Positions 40,330-49,092 of a stretch of DNA of 64,000 nt are shown piece after piece. Position 1 is the first letter of the stretch. Every line of letters begins with the position of its first letter. The position numbers were made by a program, and so were the translations under genes. The DNA is from Tessaracoccus rhinocerotis (GTDB lineage Bacteria > Actinomycetota > Actinomycetes > Propionibacteriales > Propionibacteriaceae): positions 62,001 to 126,000 of the forward strand of contig NZ_VKKG01000003.1 of the NCBI RefSeq assembly GCF_007197885.1, read 5' to 3'. The notes under the pieces were generated by a model, which saw only the letters and a list, made by a program, of their open reading frames with translations, did not search any database and was not told the origin of the DNA.

Positions 40330-41555
40330 AGTCCGGACGGGTCCGCTTCGAGTGCGGACCCATGCCGCACCACCAGCGCCATGACGACGATGACGATGCC
40401 TGCCGCCATGGCCACTGCGAACGCGCCGATGCTGTCGGCACGGGTGGTCAGCGCGCCACCGAGGGTGGCTCCGATGGAGACACCGACGATCACTGAGGAA
40501 CCGATTGCGGTCATCGCCACGCCGATGCCACCGCTGGGGCTGGTGGCCTCGGCGAGGGTGAACGCGGTCACCATGGTGGGACCGATGAACAGGCCGACCA
40601 GGAGCAGTCCGACGGCGGTCAGCGCGAGCGTTCCCTGCATCGCGGTGATCGAGATGAACACCACCATGCCGATGCCGCCGACGAGGAACCGCGTCGACAG
40701 CCGGACATTCTGGGGGACCATGACCACGAGCAGCGCTGTCAGGGCGGAACCCACCCCCATCAGGGCATAGACGAGGCCCGCCTGGCCGGGGGAGCCGAGG
40801 AGGGTGCTGCGCTCAGTGACCGCAGCCTGGACGGAACCGAAAAAGGTTCCGATGCAGACCATCACGACGATCGCCGGTGCGACGGCGGCCAGGACCCGCA
40901 GGATGGGCGGGTGGACCGGGGCCGTTCCCGACTCCGAGAGTGCGACGGGGTCAGTTGCCGGCGCTGTCGTCGCGAACGGGATCCCTGCCGCGAGCACCAG
41001 CGCGGCCGCGAGCGCGAGGGGGGCCGCCGGAACGGCGGCCCAAGCGGCGAGGCCCACGAGCGCCGGTCCGAGGACGAACACCAACTCGTCAACCGTGGAC
41101 TCGTAGGAGAAGGCCGTGGACAGGTCCCGGGGATCGGTGGCCGCGCCAACCCACCTGGCGCGGGTGAAGGAGCCGATCGGTAGGGAGGTGAGCCCGACGG
41201 CGAGGCAGGCCAGCCACAGGGGCGGCCCGCCCCAGCCGCGCAGGGCGGCAGCGAGCAGGCAGAGCAGCGCGAGACCGTTGAGCGGGGTGAGCAGGGTGAG
41301 GACGAAGCGCTGGCCGCGGCGGTCCGCCCAGCGTCCGATCAGGGGGGAGGCGACTGCGGTGGCCATCGAGACGATCCCCGTCGCAAGGCCGCCGGTCGCC
41401 ACGGAACCCGTGGCGGCGGTGATGGCGGTCATGACTCCGAGCGGGATCATGGCGAATGGCGCGCGGGCGGCAACCGCCAGCACCATGGCCCGTCCGGACG
41501 AGATCTTGGGCAGGATCCTGTAGTGCGCCAGGGCGCGAAGTGGTGAGGTTTGCAC
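40299..41555 (-). CDS. Major facilitator superfamily transporter
   Basis: Membrane transporter of about 418 residues with 12 helices and the MFS loop-2/3 motif GRWADRRGQRFVLTLL. Its overall form resembles actinobacterial drug or sugar efflux permeases; the substrate is unknown. GTG 41555 gives an N-terminus before the first helix and has GGAG upstream; the frame is open to 41606, so the start is not certain. The last 31 bases overlap the hemerythrin-like gene. It is not obviously linked to the decayed catabolic locus to the right. Confidence 0.82.
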   Translation of the reverse strand: MQTSPLRALAHYRILPKISSGRAMVLAVAARAPFAMIPLGVMTAITAATGSVATGGLATGIVSMATAVASPLIGRWADRRGQRFVLTLLTPLNGLALLCLLAAALRGWGGPPLWLACLAVGLTSLPIGSFTRARWVGAATDPRDLSTAFSYESTVDELVFVLGPALVGLAAWAAVPAAPLALAAALVLAAGIPFATTAPATDPVALSESGTAPVHPPILRVLAAVAPAIVVMVCIGTFFGSVQAAVTERSTLLGSPGQAGLVYALMGVGSALTALLVVMVPQNVRLSTRFLVGGIGMVVFISITAMQGTLALTAVGLLLVGLFIGPTMVTAFTLAEATSPSGGIGVAMTAIGSSVIVGVSIGATLGGALTTRADSIGAFAVAMAAGIVIVVMALVVRHGSALEADPSGLQLDSSSSRR

Positions 41556-41688
41556 GGGAGTGCTCCGAGGTCGATTTCCCGCAAGGGTCCCGATGGTCAC
41601 ACACACCAGGAGCAGGCGAGGGTCCGTTCGATTGCTCGCACGGACGGACCCAGTGTACGCCAGTTCCCGGGATGGTCGCCCCTGGGGA

Positions 41689-41736
41689 ACGACTGGTCCC
41701 CGGCACCGCGTGCGGGCGGTACCGGGGACCAGTCGT
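41689..41736. terminator. Long hairpin after the transporter remnant
   Basis: ACGACTGGTCCCCGG (41689-41703) pairs perfectly over 15 bp with CCGGGGACCAGTCGT (41722-41736), with an inner ACCGC/GCGGT stem. It lies 17 bases downstream of the transporter-fragment stop on the minus strand and probably terminates that transcript. Confidence 0.65.
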
Positions 41737-41752
41737 GAAGGGGAGGTGGGAG

Positions 41753-41917
41753 TCAGTCGTCGAGCGGCTGGCCCGTGCGGTCCTTGGTGAATGCCAGCGC
41801 CACGAGCGAGATGACACCGAAGGCGATGATCACCAGGCCGATCGGGATGTAGCTGCCGTACGAGGCGAGCAGGGCGGTGGCGATCAGGGGCAGCGGGCCA
41901 CCGAAGAGGGCGGCGCG
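41753..41917 (-). pseudogene. 3' fragment of an MFS (metabolite:H+ symporter type) transporter
   Basis: About 55 codons remain: [16 protein letters not shown], then a helix (IPIGLVIIAFGVISLVALAF) and the tail TKDRTGQPLDD, like the C-terminus of MHS-type MFS permeases. Everything upstream is missing. The fragment is joined, in a different frame, to the 5' part of an acetaldehyde dehydrogenase gene at about 41912-41917. It cannot encode a working transporter. Confidence 0.7.
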
Positions 41918-42417
41918 CGGGTGCCGGGGCCGGCGGAGCGGCTGCTGATCGAGGCGACGATCTCGGCGTAGTGCACCTTGGCGACGGAGGAGATGGCGGC
42001 GACGATCGGCACGGTGGCCTGGCCGCCGCAGGTGACCATGTTCAGGTTCTGCGCGTCGATGTGCTCCTCGAGGTTCACCACCGGTACGCAGTAGGGGCCG
42101 ATGGCGGCCGGCGTCAGGTCGATGAGTCGGATGCCGGGCTTGGCCGCGGTGAGCTTCTCGGCGTTGTAGTGGTGCGCGCCGGCGGAGGTGGCGTCGAAGA
42201 CGATGGTGACGTCGTCGAAGACGGGGGAGTCGATCAGGCCGTCGACACCGGTGTGGATTGCCTCGAGCCCGAGGGCACGTGCCTTGGCGAGGCCGTCGGA
42301 GTTCGGATCGATGCCGACGAGGGCGGCGAGCTTCACGTTGCCGTCGCGCTTGGTCAGCTTGAACATGAGGTCGGTGCCGATGTTGCCCGACCCGATGATT
42401 GCTGCGGTTTGCGTCAT
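41884..42417 (-). pseudogene. Truncated acetaldehyde dehydrogenase (acylating), MhpF/DmpF type
   Basis: The first 165 or so codons match the acylating acetaldehyde dehydrogenase of aromatic meta-cleavage pathways: [15 protein letters not shown] (NAD-binding), [31 protein letters not shown] with the catalytic Cys, and [13 protein letters not shown]. The normal protein (about 300 residues) continues after GTRA; here the frame runs into transporter DNA and stops 11 codons later. The result is a 177-residue chimera lacking the C-terminal half. Pfam-style family knowledge says this enzyme needs a 4-hydroxy-2-oxovalerate aldolase partner, which is absent. ATG 42417 has AAGGGG upstream. Confidence 0.85.
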
Positions 42418-42502
42418 TGCCGAGCACCCCTTCGTGTCTCTGATGTCGGATTGGTGTCCGAAGCATTGGACGCGTCTTCAATCTTTCGAACTTCGATGTC
42501 AA

Positions 42503-42994
42503 GTGTCTGACGAGCTCCAGGAAACCGCCAGCGTCGGCATCCGGCGGGGTGCCTCCGTGTTCTACCTCGCCAAGATCGAGGCCCGCGCGCTGTTCCAGAT
42601 CCCATCCGGCATCGGGCAGAGCCTTCCGGCCAACTGCACCGGCATCGGCAAGGCGCTGCTCAGTGCGCTCACCGACGTCGAGATCGGTGAGCTCTACCCG
42701 GACCCGGACGACCTCCCCGTGATGACCGCGAGGAGCATCCGGACCCTGCCCGACCTACGGGCGGACCTCGCGACCACGCGCGAGCGCGGCTACGCCATCG
42801 AGGACGGGGAGTCCACGCCCGGGCTGCACTGCGCGGCCTCGGTGGTGCGCGACGTGCAGGGCGCCGTCGTCGCGGCCATCAGCACGTCCGTCCCCGACGT
42901 CCGCTGGATCAGCCGCTCCGACGCCGAGTGGGCTGCGCCCGTGCTTGCTGCCGCGGCGGAACTCTCGGCACAGCTTGGCTACCGGGCCCCCTAG
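42503..42994 (+). pseudogene. IclR-family regulator fragment, effector domain only
   Basis: The frame encodes the C-terminal ligand-binding domain of an IclR regulator (ETASVGIRRGASVFYLAKIE, IGQSLPANCTGIGKALLSAL, RERGYAIEDGESTPGLHCAA, and the C-terminal GYRAP). The N-terminal winged helix of about 80 residues is missing. A GTG at 42503 could begin a stand-alone effector domain of 163 residues, but the simplest reading is a 5'-deleted gene. It is divergent from the truncated dehydrogenase and immediately precedes the second DapA-family aldolase, so it once probably controlled this locus. Confidence 0.82.
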
Positions 42995-43027
42995 TGTGGG
43001 AGCCGAAACCCGAACAGGAGATCAGCA

Positions 43028-43912
43028 GTGGCTGCCAAAGACGCACAGCTCTACACCGCCTCAACCACCCCGTTCACCGACACCGGTGACTTCGACCCCG
43101 GCCTGGCCGACGAGTACCACCACTGGCTCGCGGCCAGCGGTGTCGACGGCGTGTTCGCGGTCGGAACCACCGGCGAGTTCATCGCCCTGGAGGACGGCGA
43201 ACGCACCGCCGTGATCGCGAGCGCGGTGAGGGTGTTCGGGTCCGATCGGGTGATCGCCCACACGGGTGCGCCCAGTCTCCGCCAGGCGGCCCGCCTGACG
43301 GCAGCCGCCCGCGAGGTCGGCGCCACGAGGTTCGCCGCCATGACCCCCTACTTCGAGGTGGCGCATCCCGACGCGCTGGCGGACTACTACACCGAGCTCG
43401 ACTCCATCGGCGGAGGCCAGTTCTACGGCTACCACTTCCCGTCCCGGACCACCGTCGCGCTGCCGCCCGAGCAGGTGCGCAACATCACGGTGCGGGCCGG
43501 ACTCGCCGGCATCAAGGTCAGCGGGTTGCCCGCCGACGAGACGCTCGCCTACCTGGATCCGGTCGACCCCGGCTTCGAGGTCTTCACCGGCAACGACGCC
43601 ACCTTCGCCGAGTGCGTCCGTGGCGGAGCGCTGGGGGCGGTCAGCGGGATGTCAGCGGCGTTCCCGACGGTGTTCGTTGCCATGCGCGACGCGCTGCGCT
43701 CGGGCGACGCCGACGCCGTGGCCCGCGCCCAGGACGACGTGCAGCACGTCGTGACGGCCTGTGAGGGCGTCAACTTCGCGCTCGTCAAGAAGGCGCTGGA
43801 CCTGCAAGGCGTCCCCGCCGGGCCCGTGCGCGTGGCCCTCGACGAGCCGAGCCCGGAGCAGGTCGCGGTCCTCGAGGACACTCTGGACCGGCTGGGGATC
43901 GCCCGGCCCTGA
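43028..43912 (+). CDS. DapA-family aldolase, copy 2
   Basis: Class I aldolase of 294 residues, complete. VGTTGEF is the pyruvate motif (about residue 45), and the Schiff-base Lys lies in AGIKVSGLPADE (near 163). The tyrosine motif is FYGYHFPSRT. It shares the pattern GAPS-RQA, then T-AAREVGATRFAAMTPYF, with the aldolase at 34747, so the two are paralogues of unknown 2-keto-acid substrate. GTG 43028 has AGGAG 7 bases upstream. Neighbouring genes of this locus are broken, but this gene has all the motifs and no interruption. Whether it is still expressed is unclear. Confidence 0.85.
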   Translation: MAAKDAQLYTASTTPFTDTGDFDPGLADEYHHWLAASGVDGVFAVGTTGEFIALEDGERTAVIASAVRVFGSDRVIAHTGAPSLRQAARLTAAAREVGATRFAAMTPYFEVAHPDALADYYTELDSIGGGQFYGYHFPSRTTVALPPEQVRNITVRAGLAGIKVSGLPADETLAYLDPVDPGFEVFTGNDATFAECVRGGALGAVSGMSAAFPTVFVAMRDALRSGDADAVARAQDDVQHVVTACEGVNFALVKKALDLQGVPAGPVRVALDEPSPEQVAVLEDTLDRLGIARP

Positions 43913-43942
43913 GTCGCGCCCCGGCGTGTGCTCCGCCGGCGT

Positions 43943-44338
43943 TCAGCGTGGTTGCTCCAGTCCTTCACCGTACGGGAGACCCAACTTGGGAGACGCTCCC
44001 GCGTCGCGACGCGCCGCCAGGGATGCCAACCCCAGCCCCAGGATGACGCCCACGGCGTCGGCAACGAGGTCCCAGACGTCCCCGCTGCGGTGCGGGACCA
44101 ACCGGTACTGCACCAGTTCGCTGACGGGTGCATGGGCTGCCATGGCGACGATGGGCCACCACTTCGACGTGATCCGGCAGATGAGGAGGGCGGGGGTCGC
44201 GAACAGCAGGACGTGCACGAGCTTGTCCAGGTGCGGCACGACATCCGGCCCCGGGTCCGGCGACCCGGGGAGGTAGAGGGCCAGGAGGTGTACGACGAGC
44301 GCGGCCGCCAGTAACCAGCCGCTCACTCGTGTTCTCAT
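43943..44338 (-). CDS. VanZ-like membrane protein
   Basis: Protein of 131 residues with four helices. VVPHLDKLVHVLLFATPALL is the conserved VanZ-like segment (His, Asp-Lys, His), followed by WWPIVAMAAHAPVSELVQY, PHRSGDVWDLVADAVGVILG. VanZ-like proteins are widespread with unclear function; the name comes from a teicoplanin-resistance accessory gene, and resistance should not be inferred. ATG 44338 is the only methionine in place before helix 1. It follows the PPi-PEPCK gene on the same strand, with 70 bases between. Confidence 0.8.
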   Translation of the reverse strand: MRTRVSGWLLAAALVVHLLALYLPGSPDPGPDVVPHLDKLVHVLLFATPALLICRITSKWWPIVAMAAHAPVSELVQYRLVPHRSGDVWDLVADAVGVILGLGLASLAARRDAGASPKLGLPYGEGLEQPR

Positions 44339-44408
44339 GCTTGCCCCTATCTTGGCTGCCGGGCCTTCCCGTCCTGGCATGCTACGCGACGGCGGCTGCT
44401 GGGTTGGG

Positions 44409-47400
44409 TCAGGCGTACCTGGCCTGGCGGCCGATGGTACCGCGAAGGGACTGCTTGACCGGACGGTTGGAACGGAGCTGTTCCAGCTTCTCGCGCAGGT
44501 GCAGCCGCTCGGAGGCTTCCGCGTTGAACTCGTCCGAGACGAACGCCTCGATGTGGGCGATGGAGCGGTTGCGCATCTCCTCCTCGGCGCGCACCGCCGA
44601 GTCCAGCCGCTCCTCGTACCAGTCGGAGGCCAGGATGTGCTCGCGCTCGAACTGCTTGCGGAAGTCCGGCGATTCCAGCCGCAGCCCCTCGTACTCGCCG
44701 TAGGCCATGATACCGAGCACGATCTTGAGCGGCGGCACGGCGAGGTCGGCGATGCCGTCGTCGAAGTAGGTCTGCGCCACGCGACGGTGGGTCTCGACGA
44801 TGGTGCGCACCGACGCCGCGTACTCCTCAATCCCCTGCAATTCGGGTTGCAGCATCTCGGCAGTGAACACTGCGTGCGGGTGCATGAAGATCCGGCCGAA
44901 GTACTTCGTGGTGAACTTCTTGGTCATCCGGAATCCCAGCCGTGAGGCAAGCACCAGTTCCCCGTCGTGTTCGAAGTCCGGGACGGGTTCCAGGGCCCCC
45001 TCGGCGAGCAGGCTGCCGGCGTCGCGCTCCTCGGGCGACATGCGGGCGAACAGCTCGGGCACCAGCAGCGAGATGTCGTGGTCGACTCGCACTGAGGGGC
45101 CCACCACGCCCGCCGATGAGATCCAGCCGTCGTAGCCGCCGAGCGCGAACGACAACAGTGCGGCGTTCAGGTCATAGACCGACGGCAGCGGGTTGAACGG
45201 ACCCTTGGTCATCGCCCCCTCGGAGCCCGCGCCAGTCGTCGAGGGCGACTTGCCCGTCATGGACGAGATGAACTCCATCATCAGCTCCGGCAGCTCCATG
45301 TGGTGCAGCGGGGCGTAGGCGCAAAGGGGCGGGATGTTCTCCTCGGCCGGGTTGTTTCTCCGGCCCCCGACGACGACGTCGACGCTGTGCCGCACGGGCC
45401 GCTCCGCGGGCACCTTCCCGGCGAGGTGGCTGGCCAGGTCTGCCAGGGCGGTGGCGCGGGCGTCGGCGAGGTCGGGCCGCTCCTGCAGGTAGCGCGGGTT
45501 CTTCGTCCGGGCTCCGTCGACGATGCGCGGATGCGCCGAGGACACGAAGTATCGCTCCTCGTGCTCGCCGTCGGCCACGGAGCGGATGAGCTCCCGCATC
45601 GGCTCGGAGTACTCCCAGGCGCCCATCGTGTCGGACATGATTGCCTGCGCGTCGCTGCGCTCCAGCGGCGCGAAGTTGCTGAGGAAGGCGCCGGCTGCGA
45701 TGTCGCGCTCCGTCTGCTTGTCGTAGCCGCGGTGGATGGCGTCGTCAGGGCGCTGGAACAGCAGCCGCTCGCAGTTGGTGACGTACTTGCGGCTCAGCGC
45801 GTTCCCTCCCGGTCCGGGGGCGGTGATGGAGGCCGTGATGTCGTCCTCGGTCTGTACCTTCGCGGCGGGACGGAAGTCGTGGCGGAGCCCGAAGAGGCGC
45901 CAGCTGCCGTCGGAGTCGAAGCCGACCCGCAGCATGTTGACGTGGATCTTCGCGTCGTCGAGCCGCAGCGCGTGCCCAGCGCGCCCGTTGACGGTGGGCA
46001 CCGAGAAGTGGGACATCCAGTCCCGGCCCCATTCGCGGCGGTGGGCGTTCTTCACGGTGAACACGAGTTCCTTGACGTGGTGGGGGATCTGCTCCACCCA
46101 TGCGTTGTACTCGGCGGTGAAGTCGTCGGCGGGGGACAGCAGCTTGATGACCGAACCGAGGCTGCGGTCCTCGGAGAGCAGGGGGCGCTCGTCGACGACG
46201 GACTTGTCGATGAACCTGTCGCTGAAGTCCCTGTCCACGATCCGGCGGACGAGCTCCAGGTCCTGTCGAAAGTCCTGCAGGTAGACGTTCGCCTCGACGA
46301 AGGCGTCGGTGATGGACTTGGAGATCTCCGACTTCCCGCCGCCGGAGACGGTGGCCGGCTTGTGCGCCTGGGTGGGGGTGGGGCGGGTGCCGACGAGGGC
46401 CCACTGCGGGTCGTCGACGCCCCAGCGGGTGAGCTCCACCTGGTATCCGTCGGGTGAGGTGTGGACGACGTCGGCGCGCAGCGGCAGCTCACGCCGGTGC
46501 TCGCCCTCGCCCCAACTGATCTTGGCGTCGCGCAGCGAGTACGTGGCCGGCGACGGGACCAGGACGACGTCGTCGAGCCGGGAGTGCGTCGCATAGCCGC
46601 CGTCGACGACCTCCCACAGGTCGGGATCGCGGGCGACGACGTCGTCGAAGGTGAACCCGGGGGTGGCCTCGGTGCTGAAGGTGGAGCCGAGGTTGTATCG
46701 CGGGAACGCCAGCGCCCCGCCGGAGTGCTCCTCCTCAACCAGGCCGAGGAGGTTGGCGGCGTAGCTGATCTGGGCCTTGACCTCCTTCTTGCAGTAGCCG
46801 AAGTAGTTGTCTGCGATCACCGTGACGATCACGCCGCGCTCGTCCCGCACGCACAGCTTGAAGGCGGTGCCGCCGTTGTAGAGCTCGTCCTCGTCGCTCC
46901 AGCACTGGCCGTCGCGGCGCTGGCGCTCGGTGGCGTCGTCGTGGTGGGGCAGGCCAAGGTCCTTCTTGCGGAGCTTGGTCAGGTGGGGGGCCAGGATGAC
47001 GGCGCCGGTGTGCCCGGTCCAGGTGGTCGGGTCGAGGGCGGCGTCGTTGTCGGCAAGGAACGGGTCCCCGGCATTGCCGAAGATGCCCTCTACGAAATCG
47101 AGGTTCGCCAGCAGCGTCGCGGGGGCGAAGAACCGGATCTCCATCGAGCGCTGAGGCGTGAAGCCGGGCACCTCCGGCACCACCACCGGCCGCAGCAGCA
47201 GCGACGCCCAGGCGTAGGCGGGCTCCGGCGCGTCGGCCGTCCAGGGGACGAGCAGCGCCTCCCGGGGCGGGTGCAGGGCGGCGTCGAAGATTCGTGCGGC
47301 CACCTCGCGGGGGACGGCGATCTTGTCGTCCTGGATGGGCAGGCCGCCCTCGGCGATGTGGAACACGCCCTTGGTGGTGCGTCGGTCATTGGTGGGGTTG

Positions 47401-47750
47401 TGCAGGACCCCGTTGGCCAGGCGGTAGGAGCTGAGGTGTTCGGAGTGGAACTCGTCGCGGCCCTTCGGCAGGGACATCGCCCTGGCGAGGCCGGGCTCGT
47501 CGAGCACCAGCGTGCGCGGCGGGAGCCGCCAGTCCCAGTCGGTGCCGGAGAAGTAGTCGGCGAGGAAACCCTCGATCCGGGTGCCGATCGGAGACAGCAG
47601 CGGACCCTGCCGGCGCGCGAGCTCCCGCTGTTTGGCCAGGACCGGCGCCACGAGCCGGACGCCCTCCTCGCCGGCGGTGACGGCGTCGGGCATGTACCCG
47701 AGGAGTGCGAGTCTCAGACTGATGGTTGCGGTGTCGAGTGACTTTGCCAT
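44409..47750 (-). CDS. Pyrophosphate-type phosphoenolpyruvate carboxykinase (PPi-PEPCK)
   Basis: Very large soluble enzyme of 1,113 residues. It matches the PPi-dependent PEPCK (carboxytransphosphorylase) of Propionibacterium, which interconverts PEP + CO2 + Pi and oxaloacetate + PPi. Shared blocks I recognise are LVLDEPGLARAMSLP, LANGVLHNPTNDRRTTKGVF, LDFVEGIFGNAGDPFL, TGHTGAVILAPHLT, DDATERQRRDGQCW and VTVIADNYFGYCKKEVK. It is unrelated in length to GTP- or ATP-PEPCK. ATG 47750 is preferred; the frame is open to 47798. Together with PPDK and the membrane PPase, it supports a PPi-linked PEP metabolism and a propionibacterial host. Confidence 0.92.
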   Translation of the reverse strand: MAKSLDTATISLRLALLGYMPDAVTAGEEGVRLVAPVLAKQRELARRQGPLLSPIGTRIEGFLADYFSGTDWDWRLPPRTLVLDEPGLARAMSLPKGRDEFHSEHLSSYRLANGVLHNPTNDRRTTKGVFHIAEGGLPIQDDKIAVPREVAARIFDAALHPPREALLVPWTADAPEPAYAWASLLLRPVVVPEVPGFTPQRSMEIRFFAPATLLANLDFVEGIFGNAGDPFLADNDAALDPTTWTGHTGAVILAPHLTKLRKKDLGLPHHDDATERQRRDGQCWSDEDELYNGGTAFKLCVRDERGVIVTVIADNYFGYCKKEVKAQISYAANLLGLVEEEHSGGALAFPRYNLGSTFSTEATPGFTFDDVVARDPDLWEVVDGGYATHSRLDDVVLVPSPATYSLRDAKISWGEGEHRRELPLRADVVHTSPDGYQVELTRWGVDDPQWALVGTRPTPTQAHKPATVSGGGKSEISKSITDAFVEANVYLQDFRQDLELVRRIVDRDFSDRFIDKSVVDERPLLSEDRSLGSVIKLLSPADDFTAEYNAWVEQIPHHVKELVFTVKNAHRREWGRDWMSHFSVPTVNGRAGHALRLDDAKIHVNMLRVGFDSDGSWRLFGLRHDFRPAAKVQTEDDITASITAPGPGGNALSRKYVTNCERLLFQRPDDAIHRGYDKQTERDIAAGAFLSNFAPLERSDAQAIMSDTMGAWEYSEPMRELIRSVADGEHEERYFVSSAHPRIVDGARTKNPRYLQERPDLADARATALADLASHLAGKVPAERPVRHSVDVVVGGRRNNPAEENIPPLCAYAPLHHMELPELMMEFISSMTGKSPSTTGAGSEGAMTKGPFNPLPSVYDLNAALLSFALGGYDGWISSAGVVGPSVRVDHDISLLVPELFARMSPEERDAGSLLAEGALEPVPDFEHDGELVLASRLGFRMTKKFTTKYFGRIFMHPHAVFTAEMLQPELQGIEEYAASVRTIVETHRRVAQTYFDDGIADLAVPPLKIVLGIMAYGEYEGLRLESPDFRKQFEREHILASDWYEERLDSAVRAEEEMRNRSIAHIEAFVSDEFNAEASERLHLREKLEQLRSNRPVKQSLRGTIGRQARYA

Positions 47751-47919
47751 GTTCCATTCTCGCGCGGCCTCCACCAGCGAGGGCGGGCGCCCCCGCACAA
47801 TGGCGCGATCGTCGGCGAGCTCGCCTGCGCTGGCGGAGGCTGGCTCGCGTTCCTGCAGCGCGCCTGCGCTGCAACGTGGGCGAACCCGACGAGTGCGAGC
47901 GAGACGTGAACAGCGCAGG

Positions 47920-48843
47920 TCAGATCCCGAGGAGGCGACGTTGCTGCCGGATCGCGCGCCACACCCGTCGCGCCAACTCCTCGCCGTTCAGGGCCAACGA
48001 CCAGTTCCAGCGCACGATCCAGTAGCCGGCGTCGCGGATGTCGGCCTCCCTGCGCTTCTCCTCCATGATCGCGGTCTCGGCCGTCCGGCCCGGCCGCAGG
48101 AGTTCGCCGTACTTCCACTTGCCGTCCACCTCGCCCACCAGACGCAGCTCGGGCCAGGCGAAGTCGGTGCGCGCAACCTGGATCCCGTCGGCGTTGATCA
48201 CAGGGAATTGCAGGTCCGGCGCTGGCAGGCCGTGCAGCGCCAGCTGGACCCGGCTGAGGGACTCGGCGGGGGACTCGGCCCTCGGGTCGGCGAACTCCGC
48301 AGCCATTCTGGCCCTGGCCCTGCCGTGGCGGCCCTTGTGGCGGTCGATCACCCCCAGCAGGTCCTGCCGCTCCAGACCCTCCCTGAGTGCGCCGTCGCAC
48401 ACCGCCACCGCGTGCGGGTACTCCAGGGTTCGGGACAGGTCGAAGGTGGTGCGGGACAGTGTGGTCACCTGGAGGTCGTCGACGGTCGTGACCTCGTCGT
48501 CGGGCAACGGCGTGTTGTGTACGCGGAGCTGTCGTCGGGAGGAGCCGTGTCCGCCGCTGCGACGCGTCATCGACACCACTCCGAGCTGCCTCCGAGGCAC
48601 CGGCAGACCGAGGAGGCAGCCTGCGGACTGGTGGCTCAGGACGTTCGACGGCGATACGCCCGGCACGGTGGCCCGCACCAGCCTGATGTGCTCGTCGACC
48701 GGATCCAGGTGGATGGCGGGGCAGTAGACGCCGCGTCGGATGCGGGTGAGCGCCCCGGAAGCGAGGCGGGCGCGGATGTCGGAATCGCTCAGGCCGTGGG
48801 CGACCAGTTGCGCGTGGGTGAACATTGGCTGGTTGTCGAGCAT
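47920..48843 (-). CDS. AbiEi-type N-terminal / DUF559-like nuclease-fold protein
   Basis: Protein of 307 residues. The N-terminal 60 residues (FTHAQLVAHGLSDSDIRARL, LTRIRRGVYCPA) form the winged helix found in AbiEi-type antitoxins and many actinobacterial solitary proteins. The C-terminus has a Vsr/DUF559-like PD-(D/E)xK core: RTDFAWPELRLVGEVDGKWKY, then EEKRREADIRDAGYWIVRW. No partner toxin is adjacent, so it is probably not a toxin-antitoxin pair; its role is unknown. The start could be ATG 48843 or ATG 48825. A similar protein lies at 57464-58390. Confidence 0.72.
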   Translation of the reverse strand: MLDNQPMFTHAQLVAHGLSDSDIRARLASGALTRIRRGVYCPAIHLDPVDEHIRLVRATVPGVSPSNVLSHQSAGCLLGLPVPRRQLGVVSMTRRSGGHGSSRRQLRVHNTPLPDDEVTTVDDLQVTTLSRTTFDLSRTLEYPHAVAVCDGALREGLERQDLLGVIDRHKGRHGRARARMAAEFADPRAESPAESLSRVQLALHGLPAPDLQFPVINADGIQVARTDFAWPELRLVGEVDGKWKYGELLRPGRTAETAIMEEKRREADIRDAGYWIVRWNWSLALNGEELARRVWRAIRQQRRLLGI

Positions 48844-49046
48844 GACCTGAGCCAACCCCGCCGGCTGGACCAGCCACAAGACCCACCCGAGAAGCTGTGG
48901 ACAACTCGTGCCGACGCTGTTCGCACGGTCGCGCCGGTTGGCTGGCGTTGGCTCAGGTTAGCCAGCACCGTTGCAGTTCGCCTTCGCTGCAGCGCAGGCG
49001 AGTCCGGAGAGCGCAAGCCAGTTGCAGACAGTGGGGGCGAAGAGGT

Positions 49047-49086
49047 CGGCAGCGGCCGGCGACCATCCGGTGGCCCGCCGCTGCCG
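49047..49086. terminator. Hairpin downstream of the flavoprotein gene
   Basis: CGGCAGCGG (49047-49055) pairs with CCGCTGCCG (49078-49086), 7 bases after the stop of the alkyl-DHAP synthase-like gene on the minus strand. Confidence 0.55.
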
Positions 49087-49092
49087 GCCGAC

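Noticed and set aside
41884-42417. A functional acetaldehyde dehydrogenase
   Set aside because: The C-terminal half is gone and the frame ends in foreign sequence.
43943-44338. Glycopeptide-resistance gene (vanZ)
   Set aside because: VanZ-like proteins are common in bacteria without resistance clusters, and no vanA/H/X is present.
44409-47798. Start of PPi-PEPCK at 47798
   Set aside because: The extra 16 codons are not conserved in sequence type; ATG 47750 is followed at once by the family-like N-terminus.
47920-48843. AbiE toxin-antitoxin module
   Set aside because: Only the antitoxin-like winged helix is present; no AbiEii-type nucleotidyltransferase lies next to it.
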